Shown: positions 6,292-13,160 of the stretch, in pieces
How positions within the stretch are numbered: the first letter of the stretch is position 1
How the letters are laid out: every line of letters begins with the position of its first letter
NCBI GenBank assembly: GCA_045578425.1
Contig: JAZNKF010000008.1
Coordinates: 1-43,441, forward strand
Reading direction: 5' to 3'
Source of the DNA: RGIG3009 sp045578425
GTDB taxonomy: Bacteria > Bacillota > Clostridia > Oscillospirales > Acutalibacteraceae
Length of the DNA stretch: 43,441 bases
The notes under the pieces: model-generated
Database searches by the model: none
What the model was told of the DNA's origin: nothing
Seen by the model: the letters and a program-made list of their open reading frames with translations, nothing else
Translations under genes and position numbers: made by a program

Positions 6292-7983
6292 TTAAATCAC
6301 AACGCCTTTTTTGACGGTGTAGTATTTGCCGCCATAATACACTTTGCCGTTTTTGGTAAAGTCGACGGCACCGTTTTTGACATAATACCACTTACCGTCG
6401 CCATGTTTGACGAGGGTGGTATCGAACACGACTTTCCCCTTTACCAGGTGATACCATTTGCCGCCGTAGTAGAACAGTCCGTTTTGGGTGAAGTCGACGG
6501 CACCTTTTTCGACGTAATACCAGTTTTTATCGGTATGCAAAACCAAGGTGGTATCGAACACGACTTTGCCGTTTACCAGATGGTAATATTTTCCGCCGTA
6601 ATAGAACAATCCCTTTTGGGTGAAATCGACGGCACCGTTTTCGACATAGTACCAGTTGCCGTCGCCGTGCAGCACTAAGGTGGTATCGAAGATTACTTTA
6701 CCATTAACGAGGTGCCACCATTTGCCACCGTAGTAGAACAGTCCCTTTTGGGTGAAATCGACGGCACCTTTTTCGACGTAGTACCAGTTTTTATCGGTAT
6801 GTAAAACCAAGGTGGTATCGAAGGTTACTTTACCGTTTACGAGGTGCCACCATTTGCCGCTGTAATTAAACAGACCGTTTTGGGTGAAATCGACGGCACC
6901 GTTTTCGACATAGTACCAGTTGCCGTCGCCGTGCAGCACTAAGGTGGTATCGAAGGTTACTTTACCATTAACAAGGTGCCACCATTTGCCGCTGTAATAG
7001 AACAGCCCGTTTTTGGTGAAATCGATGGTACCGTTCTTGACATAGTACCAGTTGCCGTCGGCGTGTTTTACCAAGGTGGGTTTGGTATAAGTAAACTCTT
7101 TGGAGGCAGGGGACAAACGCGTGGTATAAGGACCGTTTGCCGCTGTGACGGCATAGCGATAGGTGCGGCCGTTTGTCAGCGTTGTGTCGGTATATACGGC
7201 GGAGGTGGTGGTTTTAAGTTTTGACCAGTTTGACCAACTGCCGTTTACTTTTTCTTGCCGATAAAACGTATATTGCTTGGCACCGGGGCGTTCGTCGGCC
7301 GTTACTTTGATACCGTCGCCATCCGAAACCACGTTTTTGATGCAGGTTTCGTAGAGTACACAGTTTCTTACGGTGGAATCTTCTACAATTACTTGTTCCC
7401 ACTGAGCGGCAGTACCGGGGAAATACGCGCATTGCAAGCCTTTGCCATCGAGATAAAAGACGCTGTTGTGAAAAGCAAACGAGCGAATTTCGGTGATTCC
7501 TTGGGGGAGTTCGATATATTCCAGTTTGGGGCAGTTGGCAAAGGCGTTACAATAAATTTTGGTTACGCCTGTGCCCAAATCCACCGATTCCAACACGTCA
7601 CAGTTAGAAAAGGCGTTGTTGGGAATGATGCTGACGTTGTTTGACATGACGACCGATTTCATTTGGCGGCAACCGTCAAAGTTATAGCCGGAAGCAAGCG
7701 AAATGACCGTGTCGGGAATGACAACGCTGGTGATATTGGTATAGTTTAAGGCGCTGGTCCAAATATATTCCACCGGCCACCCGCCATGGTAAGCGGGGAT
7801 AACCAAATCGCCCTCACAAGGGTATTTGGCATCCCATACGCGGGTATAGCCGGCGCAAGGGGAAAAGACAAGACTATCGACCGGGTCCGAAGCCGCCTGC
7901 ACCGATACCCCTGCCGCAAGCGGCGTGAGAGTCAGTATCATGGCCAACATAACGGATAGCGTGCGCTTGGTGATGGTTTTCAT
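6292..7983 (-). CDS. Secreted leucine-rich-repeat (BspA-type) protein with six C-terminal YYV/WWHLV repeats
   Basis: 563 aa from ATG 7983 behind GGAGGG. The open frame extends to 8250, but the signal peptide (MKTITKRTLSVMLAMILTLT, cleaved near VQA-AS) fixes this start. After the signal come BspA-like LRR_5 units (SVVIPDTVISL, NAFSNCDVLESVDLG, AFANCPKLEYIELP), a fibronectin-III-like segment (VSDGDGIKVTADERPGAKQY to TYRYAVTAANG), and six ~44-aa repeats (LVxHxDxNWYYVxxGAVDFT, GLFYYxGKWWHLVxGKVxFDTT). The aromatic/Gly repeat resembles cell-wall or glucan-binding repeats. Expected outside the cell, bound to wall polymers or host glycans; this is inference. Monocistronic, with promoter at 8014-8042. 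Confidence 0.9.
   Translation of the reverse strand: MKTITKRTLSVMLAMILTLTPLAAGVSVQAASDPVDSLVFSPCAGYTRVWDAKYPCEGDLVIPAYHGGWPVEYIWTSALNYTNITSVVIPDTVISLASGYNFDGCRQMKSVVMSNNVSIIPNNAFSNCDVLESVDLGTGVTKIYCNAFANCPKLEYIELPQGITEIRSFAFHNSVFYLDGKGLQCAYFPGTAAQWEQVIVEDSTVRNCVLYETCIKNVVSDGDGIKVTADERPGAKQYTFYRQEKVNGSWSNWSKLKTTTSAVYTDTTLTNGRTYRYAVTAANGPYTTRLSPASKEFTYTKPTLVKHADGNWYYVKNGTIDFTKNGLFYYSGKWWHLVNGKVTFDTTLVLHGDGNWYYVENGAVDFTQNGLFNYSGKWWHLVNGKVTFDTTLVLHTDKNWYYVEKGAVDFTQKGLFYYGGKWWHLVNGKVIFDTTLVLHGDGNWYYVENGAVDFTQKGLFYYGGKYYHLVNGKVVFDTTLVLHTDKNWYYVEKGAVDFTQNGLFYYGGKWYHLVKGKVVFDTTLVKHGDGKWYYVKNGAVDFTKNGKVYYGGKYYTVKKGVVI
6300..7083 (-). repeat. Tandem 132-bp coding repeats, six copies, alternating in type
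   Basis: Six copies of a 44-codon unit lie inside the secreted-protein gene. Units 2 and 4 share GDGNWYYVENG and units 3 and 5 share TDKNWYYVEKG, so the real duplicated unit was probably 264 bp (two modules). The last unit is shortened and ends the protein. Confidence 0.9.
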
Positions 7984-8013
7984 GGTAAACCCTCCTATAA
8001 AAAACATACGCTC

Positions 8014-8042
8014 ATTATAACTTATTTTACCAAAAAATTCAA
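8014..8042 (-). promoter_or_regulatory. Promoter of the secreted repeat protein
   Basis: On the minus strand: -35 TTGAAT (8042-8037), 17-bp spacer, -10 TATAAT (8019-8014), about 30 bp before the ATG at 7983. Confidence 0.85.
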
Positions 8043-8049
8043 CGGTTAG

Positions 8050-8225
8050 TGTGTAGAAAGAAATTTTTAAAGCAAAATTCTTTAAAGCGAAACCAGGGCG
8101 CCATGCGGGACATTTCCTGCAGGGTACAAGTGAAGAGTGAAGAGGTAAGGTGTCGCGCGATGCGCAACGGAAAGAAAACGGGTGGATGATATCTGCCCCT
8201 GCGGTGTTGCTTTTGCTTGTATACC
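8050..8225. repeat. Probable remnant of dispersed intergenic repeats
   Basis: No gene is seen here. On the minus strand it reads GGGGCAGATATCATCCACCC and CTCTTCACTCTTCACTTG, sequence types I associate with dispersed non-coding repeats of Oscillospirales genomes (recalled, not searched). Direct repeats of TTTAAAGC occur near 8070-8095. A second, partly similar element (TGTAGGGAACGGATTTATCC) lies at 23045. Confidence 0.4.
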
Positions 8226-8230
8226 ATTGT

Positions 8231-8539
8231 TTAGTGGCGGATGTCTTCAATGATGGTGTTGATATGCGCCAAACGTTCCGATGATAAGAGCTTTAAATTT
8301 TCTACGGTTCTTCTCATCAAATCGGGACATTCAATGCTATCTTCAAAAAACTGGGCGGGTGTTATTCCCAAATACTCGCAGATGTAAAAAAAGTTACTCA
8401 TTGACGGAAGCGAAATGCCGTTTTCGATTTTATTGATATAGGATTCGGATTGACCAATGCTCAAACTCATATCTCTGGCCGAGACACCTTTTTGCAACCG
8501 TAATTGCGCTAAACGGTTGCTAAATGTTTTTTCATACAT
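8231..8539 (-). CDS. XRE-family HTH regulator
   Basis: 102 aa, ATG 8539 after AGGTGG. The Cro/C1 HTH occupies residues about 8-62: RLAQLRLQKGVSARDMSLSI, GQSESYINKIENG, LPSMSNFFYICEYLGITPAQFF. It is followed by a short C-terminal helix (MRRTVENLKLLSSERLAHIN), the usual layout of small phage- or element-derived repressors with a C-terminal oligomerisation tail. Its upstream region faces the strong plus-strand promoter at 8613, so it may control that promoter; this is inferred from position. It stands alone. Confidence 0.88.
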   Translation of the reverse strand: MYEKTFSNRLAQLRLQKGVSARDMSLSIGQSESYINKIENGISLPSMSNFFYICEYLGITPAQFFEDSIECPDLMRRTVENLKLLSSERLAHINTIIEDIRH

Positions 8540-8612
8540 TGTATTGTCACCACCTATCTATCATTGTAGCCAATACTTTTTGCAAAATACGGAACTAAAT
8601 TATCAGTTTTTC

Positions 8613-8641
8613 TTGACACATAGAATAGAATTATATAAAAT
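8613..8641 (+). promoter_or_regulatory. Strong promoter without a nearby coding sequence
   Basis: -35 TTGACA (8613-8618), 17-bp spacer, -10 TAAAAT (8636-8641), preceded by an AT-rich stretch. The next plausible coding start is 9063, which has its own promoter at 8997, so this one should drive the structured sequence at 8648-8730. Confidence 0.7.
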
Positions 8642-8647
8642 GGTAGT

Positions 8648-8730
8648 TGGTAGGGAAAACAAAGCGTTTGTGCGTCATTGTACGCACCGATGCCGCTTGT
8701 GTGGCTACGTTTTGTTTCTGCCCTGACCGA
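8648..8730 (+). ncRNA. Candidate small RNA folding as a branched structure
   Basis: The bases after the promoter pair with bases around 8708-8728: GGTAGGGAAAACAAAGCGT against ACGTTTTGTTTCTGCCC, with bulges. They enclose a hairpin GTGCGT...ACGCAC (8670-8687) and a small GCC...GGC hairpin (about 8694-8706). No open frame with a ribosome site is convincing. No SRP, 6S or tmRNA signature was found. Seen: complementarity and promoter. Inferred: an RNA product. Confidence 0.4.
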
Positions 8731-8737
8731 ACAAAAA

Positions 8738-8875
8738 TCCGCTTTTACTATCTTTCCTTTCCGAGAGAGTAAAGCAGCCTGAGGGTTTTTGTTCTTGCTC
8801 AGCAGAGGGTATGGCGCCCCTTAAGGTGTTAGTTTGGGTTCGTGCAAACCAGCACCCCATACCCATCTGCACAAA
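8738..8875 (+). repeat. Long imperfect palindromes in the 8.7-8.9 kb intergenic stretch
   Basis: GCTTTTACT...AGAGTAAAGC (about 8739-8773) is followed by a nested palindrome: GCAGAGGGTATGG (about 8802-8814) against CCATACCCATCTGC (about 8860-8874), with GGTG...CAAACCAGCACC inside. This could be the 3' part of the transcript from 8613 or a palindromic mobile remnant. No transposase or target duplication was seen. Confidence 0.4.
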
Positions 8876-8990
8876 AATGCCCTCGCACTACGGAATCTGT
8901 TGGGAATTGTGCGAAGCCGGCAAAACAATTCCCCACTGCCTTCGGTCGAGCCCCCTTTACACAAAGGGCCTTTGGGAAGTGGATTTTTCA
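8876..8990 (+). repeat. Dispersed palindromic repeat, copy A
   Basis: Contains GCAAAACAATTCCCCACTGC, a GCCCCCTTT..AAAGGGCC palindrome and AAGTGGATTTTT. It aligns by eye with 23088-23156 (GCAAAACAATCCCCCACCGC, CTCCCTCTGATGAGGGAG, GGTGGATTTTT), so it is a second member of one repeat family. Non-coding. Confidence 0.65.
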
Positions 8991-8996
8991 TATATA

Positions 8997-9025
8997 TTGA
9001 ACTTTAAGGGGAAAAGTGGTATAAT
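8997..9025 (+). promoter_or_regulatory. Promoter of the P-loop kinase-like gene
   Basis: -35 TTGAAC (8997-9002), 17-bp spacer, -10 TATAAT (9020-9025). It decides the start at 9063, because the upstream extension of the frame would not be transcribed. Confidence 0.85.
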
Positions 9026-9062
9026 TCATTCAATAATACAGACCTTTGTAAGGATAAAAACG

Positions 9063-9578
9063 ATGATTGTTTTAATTACCGGTGCATCCCATACGGGAAA
9101 AACGGCACTCGCGCAACGTCTGCTTGAAAAATATAAATATCCGTATTTGTCCATTGACCATTTGAAAATGGGGTTACTACGCAGCGCCAATACGGAACTC
9201 ACACCAATGAGTGATGACGCTGACTTGACCGATTATTTATGGCCGATTGTTCGTGAAATCATGAAAACCGCTATTGAAAACAAGCAAAACCTAACGATTG
9301 AGGGGTGCTATGTTCCGTTTGGTTGGGCAAACGATTTTGAAAAAGAATATCTTGATAACATCCGATACTATTGTCTTGTAATGAGCGAGAACTATATAAG
9401 AAATCATTTTGATGATATAAAAAAGTATGCAAGCATCATTGAACATCGGCTGGAGGATGAATCGTGCACGTTGGAAAGTGTGTTAGTGGATAATGCGCAG
9501 ATTTTAGAACTTGCTAAAAAACATAAGGTTCACCATATCCTGATTGATGACAAATACGAGGTGGAAATTGATTTATAA
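9063..9578 (+). CDS. P-loop NTPase, small-molecule kinase-like
   Basis: 171 aa from ATG 9063 (TAAGGA 8 nt upstream). The frame is open from 8811, but that part overlaps the repeat and precedes the promoter. Walker A is GASHTGKT at residues 7-14 (GxxxxGKT). A strand ending in YLSIDHLKMG (about 28-37) and TIEGCYVPFG (about 79-88) match the substrate-binding and Walker B positions of adenylate-kinase-like and zeta-toxin-like kinases. YASIIEHRLED (about 121-131) would form the lid. Cytosolic; substrate unknown. A P-loop kinase or phosphotransferase acting on a nucleotide or sugar is the safe call. Ends in a terminator at 9624. Confidence 0.75.
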   Translation: MIVLITGASHTGKTALAQRLLEKYKYPYLSIDHLKMGLLRSANTELTPMSDDADLTDYLWPIVREIMKTAIENKQNLTIEGCYVPFGWANDFEKEYLDNIRYYCLVMSENYIRNHFDDIKKYASIIEHRLEDESCTLESVLVDNAQILELAKKHKVHHILIDDKYEVEIDL

Positions 9579-9623
9579 TTTTCCTTTTTTTGTGTGCAGC
9601 TGCCATTGAATGGTTTTAGATTA

Positions 9624-9652
9624 CCCCCTCGGAGCAATCCGAGGGGGTTTTG
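9624..9652 (+). terminator. Terminator after the P-loop gene
   Basis: CCCCCTCGGA (9624-9633), GCAA loop, TCCGAGGGGG (9638-9647), then TTTTG. Same stem sequence core (CCCCTCGGA) as the terminator at 2729. Confidence 0.85.
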
Positions 9653-9681
9653 CTGCAGTTTTTTGGAGGGAGTGGTATACT
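9653..9681 (+). promoter_or_regulatory. Promoter of the second CPBP gene
   Basis: -35-like CTGCAG (9653-9658), 17-bp spacer with GGAGGGAGTGG, -10 TATACT (9676-9681). It matches the copy at 5494 but with a weaker -35. Confidence 0.6.
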
Positions 9682-9711
9682 TTTGGTATCACTCAACTGC
9701 GGGGGAGGGGT

Positions 9712-10401
9712 ATGAACAAGTTATTCGAAAAACACGAAACGATATTTTGTATGTTGTTTATCGTGATATATTTGGGCGTCAATTCTTTTTGTGTTCAGAA
9801 TTTTGGGTATACAAGCGGGGTTAGTTTTGTAGCCAACACGCTGTTATCTGCGTGTTTGGTCGCCGTGGTGCTTATGCTTAAAAAATCCGAGTATTACGGA
9901 TTTGTCAACGTGCGAGAATGGAAACGGTATGCATATTTTATTCCGTTGGCGGTGATGGTTTCTGTTAATTTGTGGAATGGGTTTAACATAAACCATTCGG
10001 CAAGCGAGATTGTTTTTCATATCTTGACGATGATAAATATTGGGTTTATTGAAGAACTGATATTTAGAGGGTTTTTGTTTCGGATGATGGCAAAAAGCAG
10101 TGTTAAAAGCGCCATCGCCGTGAGCGCTGTTACTTTTGGGATGGGACATATTATCAATTTGTTGAACGGCGCAGAACTTATCCCCACGTTGATGCAGATT
10201 GCTTATGCCACCGCCACCGGCTATTTGTTTGTGATGATATTTTACAAAAGCGGGTCGCTGGTTCCTTGCATTATAACGCATTGCTTGGTGAACGCCCTTT
10301 CGATATTTAACGTTGACAACACGGTGTCTTTATATATAGCGCCTGTGATTTTGACAATTCTTCCACTGGTTTACGGCGTTTATATCAGCAAACAAAAGTA
10401 A
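9712..10401 (+). CDS. CPBP-family intramembrane metalloprotease, copy 2
   Basis: 229 aa from ATG 9712 directly after GGGGGAGGGG (the frame is open from 9610, but that would include the promoter). Motifs EELIFRG, FGMGH and HCLVNAL are intact. Residues from about 85 to 220 are almost the same as in the gene at 5555 (shared stretches include VNLWNGFNINHSASEIVFHI). The N-terminal third and the extreme C-terminus have drifted (KQK against KKG). Same length, same promoter-terminator layout, so a recent duplication of a whole transcription unit. Role as in copy 1: membrane peptidase of unknown substrate, possibly peptide-immunity. Confidence 0.9.
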   Translation: MNKLFEKHETIFCMLFIVIYLGVNSFCVQNFGYTSGVSFVANTLLSACLVAVVLMLKKSEYYGFVNVREWKRYAYFIPLAVMVSVNLWNGFNINHSASEIVFHILTMINIGFIEELIFRGFLFRMMAKSSVKSAIAVSAVTFGMGHIINLLNGAELIPTLMQIAYATATGYLFVMIFYKSGSLVPCIITHCLVNALSIFNVDNTVSLYIAPVILTILPLVYGVYISKQK

Positions 10402-10402
10402 A

Positions 10403-10438
10403 AGCGGTGGCGCAGAATTTTCTGCGCCACCGCTTTTT
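10403..10438 (+). terminator. Terminator after CPBP copy 2
   Basis: AGCGGTGGCGCAGAA (10403-10417), TT, TTCTGCGCCACCGCT (10420-10434), then TTTTGT. Its inner part GCGCAGAA..TTCTGCGC is shared with the terminator of copy 1 at 6244, which extends the duplication. Confidence 0.9.
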
Positions 10439-10526
10439 GTTCCATGGTTTTTCATGATTTATCAAACGTTATCATTCTTTTCCTTGCTATGTTGACAATC
10501 CCCACGTTATAAAGGAGAGAGGGGTG

Positions 10527-10607
10527 TTGGATTTGTACAAAGAAATTTTTGAAAAAAGTTGTGAAAACTATGCAAAAAAATACGCAGATTGTGAAAAAAA
10601 TTGTTGA
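10527..10607 (+). CDS. Possible 26-aa peptide resembling the N-terminus of the 19852 protein
   Basis: TTG at 10527 follows GGAGAGAGGGG and opens a 26-codon frame beginning LDLYKEIFEKSCENYAKKYA and ending at TGA 10605-10607. Its first seven codons read like the start of the gene at 19852 (MDLYKEI). It may be a truncated relative, a leader peptide, or chance. No convincing promoter with a proper distance was found (TATAAA at 10509 is too close). Confidence 0.3.
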   Translation: MDLYKEIFEKSCENYAKKYADCEKNC

Positions 10608-10632
10608 CTTTTGTTAATAAATGTGTTACATT
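10604..10632 (+). promoter_or_regulatory. Promoter of the DUF4234 gene
   Basis: -35 TTGACT (10604-10609), 17-bp spacer, -10 TACATT (10627-10632). Confidence 0.7.
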
Positions 10633-10689
10633 GTATTCACAGATAGTTAACAAATACGTGTTGCTACTGTCATGAAAGGAGTTTTGATT

Positions 10690-11133
10690 ATGGAAAACAA
10701 CGTAAACACTGTCACCCCTGTCAGCACAGCCCCTGTTGGTCAACTGAAAACAAACAAGGGATTGCTGAAAACCATTTTGCTTTCGATAATTACTTTTGGC
10801 ATATACGAGTTGGTTGTTATGTCTGCTGTGTCGAACGATATTAACATTGTGGCTTCAAGATATGACGGCAAAAGAACAATGCATTTTTGTTTGTTGTTTT
10901 TTATCATTGCTCCTATTACTCTTGGAATAGGCGGAATTGTTTGGTATCACAAAATTTCCAACCGTATCGGTGCGGAACTGAAAAGACGCGGTGTGGAATA
11001 CAACTTTGATGCTTCCGATTTTTGGTTGTGGAACGTTTTGGGGAGTTTGATTGTTATCGGTCCTTTTGTGTATCTGCACAAAATGTTTAAGGCTGTTAAC
11101 CAAATGAACGCACACTACAATATTAACGGTTAA
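10690..11133 (+). CDS. DUF4234-type membrane protein
   Basis: 147 aa from ATG 10690, with GAAAGGAG 9 nt upstream (ATG 10672 precedes that site). After a polar N-terminal tail of about 25 residues (MENNVNTVTPVSTAPVGQLK), LLKTILLSIITFGIYELVVM is the first span with the FGIY motif typical of DUF4234. A second span (FCLLFFIIAPITLGIGGIVW) precedes HKISNRIGAELKRRGV, and a third is LWNVLGSLIVIGPFVYLHKM, ending in NQMNAHYN. The family has no established function. Single-gene unit with a terminator at 11150. Confidence 0.85.
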   Translation: MENNVNTVTPVSTAPVGQLKTNKGLLKTILLSIITFGIYELVVMSAVSNDINIVASRYDGKRTMHFCLLFFIIAPITLGIGGIVWYHKISNRIGAELKRRGVEYNFDASDFWLWNVLGSLIVIGPFVYLHKMFKAVNQMNAHYNING

Positions 11134-11149
11134 ACCAAATAATCGATAC

Positions 11150-11182
11150 AGTCCCCACCATAACCGGTGGGGACTTTTTTTG
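11150..11182 (+). terminator. Terminator after the DUF4234 gene
   Basis: AGTCCCCACC (11150-11159), short loop, GGTGGGGACT (11166-11175), then TTTTTTTGG. Confidence 0.9.
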
Positions 11183-11219
11183 GAACACGGGTTGGTTTTG
11201 CCGTTTTGCGAGAAAAATA

Positions 11220-11268
11220 TTGACAAAGTGAGTGAAACAGGGCATTATTGTATTAGCGAGATAGTACA
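11220..11268 (+). promoter_or_regulatory. Promoter and likely GntR operator of the ABC operon
   Basis: -35 TTGACA (11220-11225), 17-bp spacer, -10 CATTAT (11243-11248). Immediately after comes TGTATTA (11249-11255), 6 nt, TAGTACA (11262-11268), an inverted repeat with one mismatch. An operator over the start site in front of a YtrA-type GntR gene is the usual autoregulation layout. Confidence 0.7.
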
Positions 11269-11289
11269 GTTTGGTGAGGGGGTGGTGAC

Positions 11290-11646
11290 GTGGAGTGGTT
11301 GATTGACAAAAACAGACCGATTTGTCCTCAAATAGGTGAGCAGTTGTGTTTGAGAATTGCAAAAGGCGAGTTTGAGCCACACGAAAGATTACCCTCGGTA
11401 AGAGAAATTGCCGTTACGGCGGGAGTTAATCCCAACACGGTGCAGCGCTCGCTGGAAGAGTTGGAACAAAAAGGTGTTTTGTATTCTGTGCGGGGGTCGG
11501 GTTGGTTTGTTTCCGAAGATCTTTTGGTGGCAAGGAATATATTGAACGAAATGTTGGCGCAAAAAACCGCTGATTATTTTGCGGTTATGCAGGGCTTAGG
11601 AATGGATGCCACAGCGGTTAAACAGTATGTAGAGGAGTGGGAATGA
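11290..11646 (+). CDS. GntR-family regulator, YtrA subfamily
   Basis: 118 aa, GTG 11290 after GAGGGGGTGG. A GntR winged helix fills residues about 8-75 (PICPQIGEQLCLRIAKGEF, RLPSVREIAVTAGVNPNTVQ, RSLEELEQKGVLYSVRGSGW). It is followed by only about 45 residues, the short helical C-terminus of YtrA-type regulators rather than an FadR or HutC ligand domain. These repress ABC-transporter operons induced by cell-wall-active antibiotics or similar stress. It is the first gene of the operon; its stop overlaps the ABC gene (ATGATGA). Confidence 0.9.
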   Translation: MEWLIDKNRPICPQIGEQLCLRIAKGEFEPHERLPSVREIAVTAGVNPNTVQRSLEELEQKGVLYSVRGSGWFVSEDLLVARNILNEMLAQKTADYFAVMQGLGMDATAVKQYVEEWE

Positions 11647-12344
11647 TGAGTGAAATCGTTTGTTGTAACAATTTGACAAAACGGTATGGTAGTCTTACGG
11701 CGCTGAACAACATCAACTTTACGTTGGAAAGCGGCAAGATTGTGGGGCTTTTAGGGCCGAATGGTTCGGGGAAGACCACGTTGATTAAGATTTTAAACGG
11801 TCTGCTTACGCCAACGAGCGGTACGGTGACGGTTGGCGGTCACCGTATCGGGGTTGAGACCAAAAAGATAGTGGCGTATCTGCCCGATAACAGTTATTTA
11901 AATTCGTGGATGACGGTTAAACAAATTGTTGAATATTTTACCGATTTTTACGAGGATTTTCGCCCGGCACTCGCTTATGAAATGCTTTCACGGTTGGATA
12001 TTTCGCCCGAAAGAAAACTTAAAACGCTTTCGAAAGGAAACAAGGAAAAGGTTTGCTTGATTTTGGTTATGAGTCGAAATGCGGCACTTTACGTGTTGGA
12101 TGAGCCGATTGCCGGTGTGGACCCTGCTGCACGGGATTATGTCATTTCTACGATAATTAACCATTATAATCCGGAGTCCACCGTGCTTATTTCGACGCAT
12201 CTGATTGCCGATATTGAACAGGTTTTAGACGAAGTCATTTTCCTGAAAAGCGGCAACATTGTTTTGCAAAAGACGGTGGATGAAATTCGAACAGAACATG
12301 AAAAGAGTGTTGACGAGTTGTTTAGGGAGGTGTTCAAATGGTAA
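11646..12344 (+). CDS. ABC transporter ATP-binding protein
   Basis: 232 aa from ATG 11646 (8 nt after AGAGGAG; ATG 11643 is the alternative). Walker A GPNGSGKT is near residue 38, Walker B YVLDEP near 150, and the H-loop is in STHLIADIEQ. The signature is LSKGNKEK rather than LSGGQ, as is common in export ABC proteins of the YtrB/EcsA type. It energises the membrane protein encoded next (8-bp overlap). Likely role: export of, or sensing and resistance to, a peptide or wall-active compound, inferred from the YtrA-type regulator. Confidence 0.93.
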   Translation: MSEIVCCNNLTKRYGSLTALNNINFTLESGKIVGLLGPNGSGKTTLIKILNGLLTPTSGTVTVGGHRIGVETKKIVAYLPDNSYLNSWMTVKQIVEYFTDFYEDFRPALAYEMLSRLDISPERKLKTLSKGNKEKVCLILVMSRNAALYVLDEPIAGVDPAARDYVISTIINHYNPESTVLISTHLIADIEQVLDEVIFLKSGNIVLQKTVDEIRTEHEKSVDELFREVFKW

Positions 12345-13147
12345 AGAAATTGTTTAAACACGAATTCCTCGCCTATGCACGGGTGATGAGTTTGGTGTAT
12401 ATTATACTGCTCACGATAGCGGCGACGGGCAGAGTGATTCAGTTTTTCCAGAGTAACAGTGTGGTATATGATATTATCAGCACGGTTGCAAACATTACGT
12501 ATGGGGTTTGCTTGTTTGCAGCGCTGTCTTCCAGCTTCGTTTTTGGGATTATACGGTTTTACAAGAATTTGTTTACCGCAGAAGGTTACCTTTCTTTCAC
12601 CTTGCCTGTGACCTCGACACAACACCTTGTTGCCAAATCGATTGTGGCGTTGTGCTTTTCGGTGGCTACGGTGTTGGTGATTTTGATTTCCGGCTGCGTG
12701 ATAACAGCGGGTGATTTTTTGGCAGAAATCATCAAGGCGCTGGAATATGTTTTCCAAAAGTTATATGAGCTGGCGTCTTTTCATATTTCGCTGTTTGTTT
12801 TAGAAGCGGTGTTGTTGGTGGTGATAGCCACTTTTTCGAATTTCTTGTTGTACTACATGTTTATTGCTATTGGTCAACTTTTCAAAAAGAACCGTGTTTT
12901 GGCATCGGTCGGCGCATATTTTGTATATTACTTGCTTACGCAGGTTGTGTCTACAATTGTTTTGATTGTGTTCTCGGTTTGGATGCCCACTCACCTGTTG
13001 GATCGTATTGTCGAATTTGCCACGCTTCATCCGTATGCCACGATACATATAGCGTTGTGTGGTCTGTTGGTGTTGGCCGGTGTTTTTTCGGTTATCTACT
13101 TTGTGGTAACACGGGCAATAATCAACAAAAAACTCAATTTGGAGTGA
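12338..13147 (+). CDS. ABC transporter membrane component
   Basis: 269 aa, ATG 12338 overlapping the end of the ATPase gene. About six membrane spans in the ABC-2 pattern (YIILLTIAATGRVIQFF; IVALCFSVATVLVILISGCV; LEAVLLVVIATFSNFLLYY; YFVYYLLTQVVSTIVLIVF; a final span near HIALCGLLVLAGVFSVIYFV). YLSFTLPVTSTQHLVAKSIV is a loop typical of these permeases (LPVS..LLxSK). It pairs with the preceding ATPase. Confidence 0.88.
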   Translation: MVKKLFKHEFLAYARVMSLVYIILLTIAATGRVIQFFQSNSVVYDIISTVANITYGVCLFAALSSSFVFGIIRFYKNLFTAEGYLSFTLPVTSTQHLVAKSIVALCFSVATVLVILISGCVITAGDFLAEIIKALEYVFQKLYELASFHISLFVLEAVLLVVIATFSNFLLYYMFIAIGQLFKKNRVLASVGAYFVYYLLTQVVSTIVLIVFSVWMPTHLLDRIVEFATLHPYATIHIALCGLLVLAGVFSVIYFVVTRAIINKKLNLE

Positions 13148-13160
13148 AGGAGGGCACGTG

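Noticed and set aside
6300..7083. Regular repeats as a CRISPR array
   Set aside because: The 132-bp units have no spacers and are in frame inside one protein.
6274..7224. Plus-strand frames with apparent repeats (AAVIEQSVLGEVDGT type)
   Set aside because: They are mirror frames of the 132-bp coding repeats of the minus-strand secreted protein.
8645..8730. Structured RNA as SRP RNA
   Set aside because: The conserved GGAAG..AGCAGCC apical motif is missing.
8811..9062. N-terminal extension of the P-loop kinase-like protein
   Set aside because: It lies upstream of the promoter at 8997-9025 and inside the dispersed repeat; ATG 9063 has the ribosome site.
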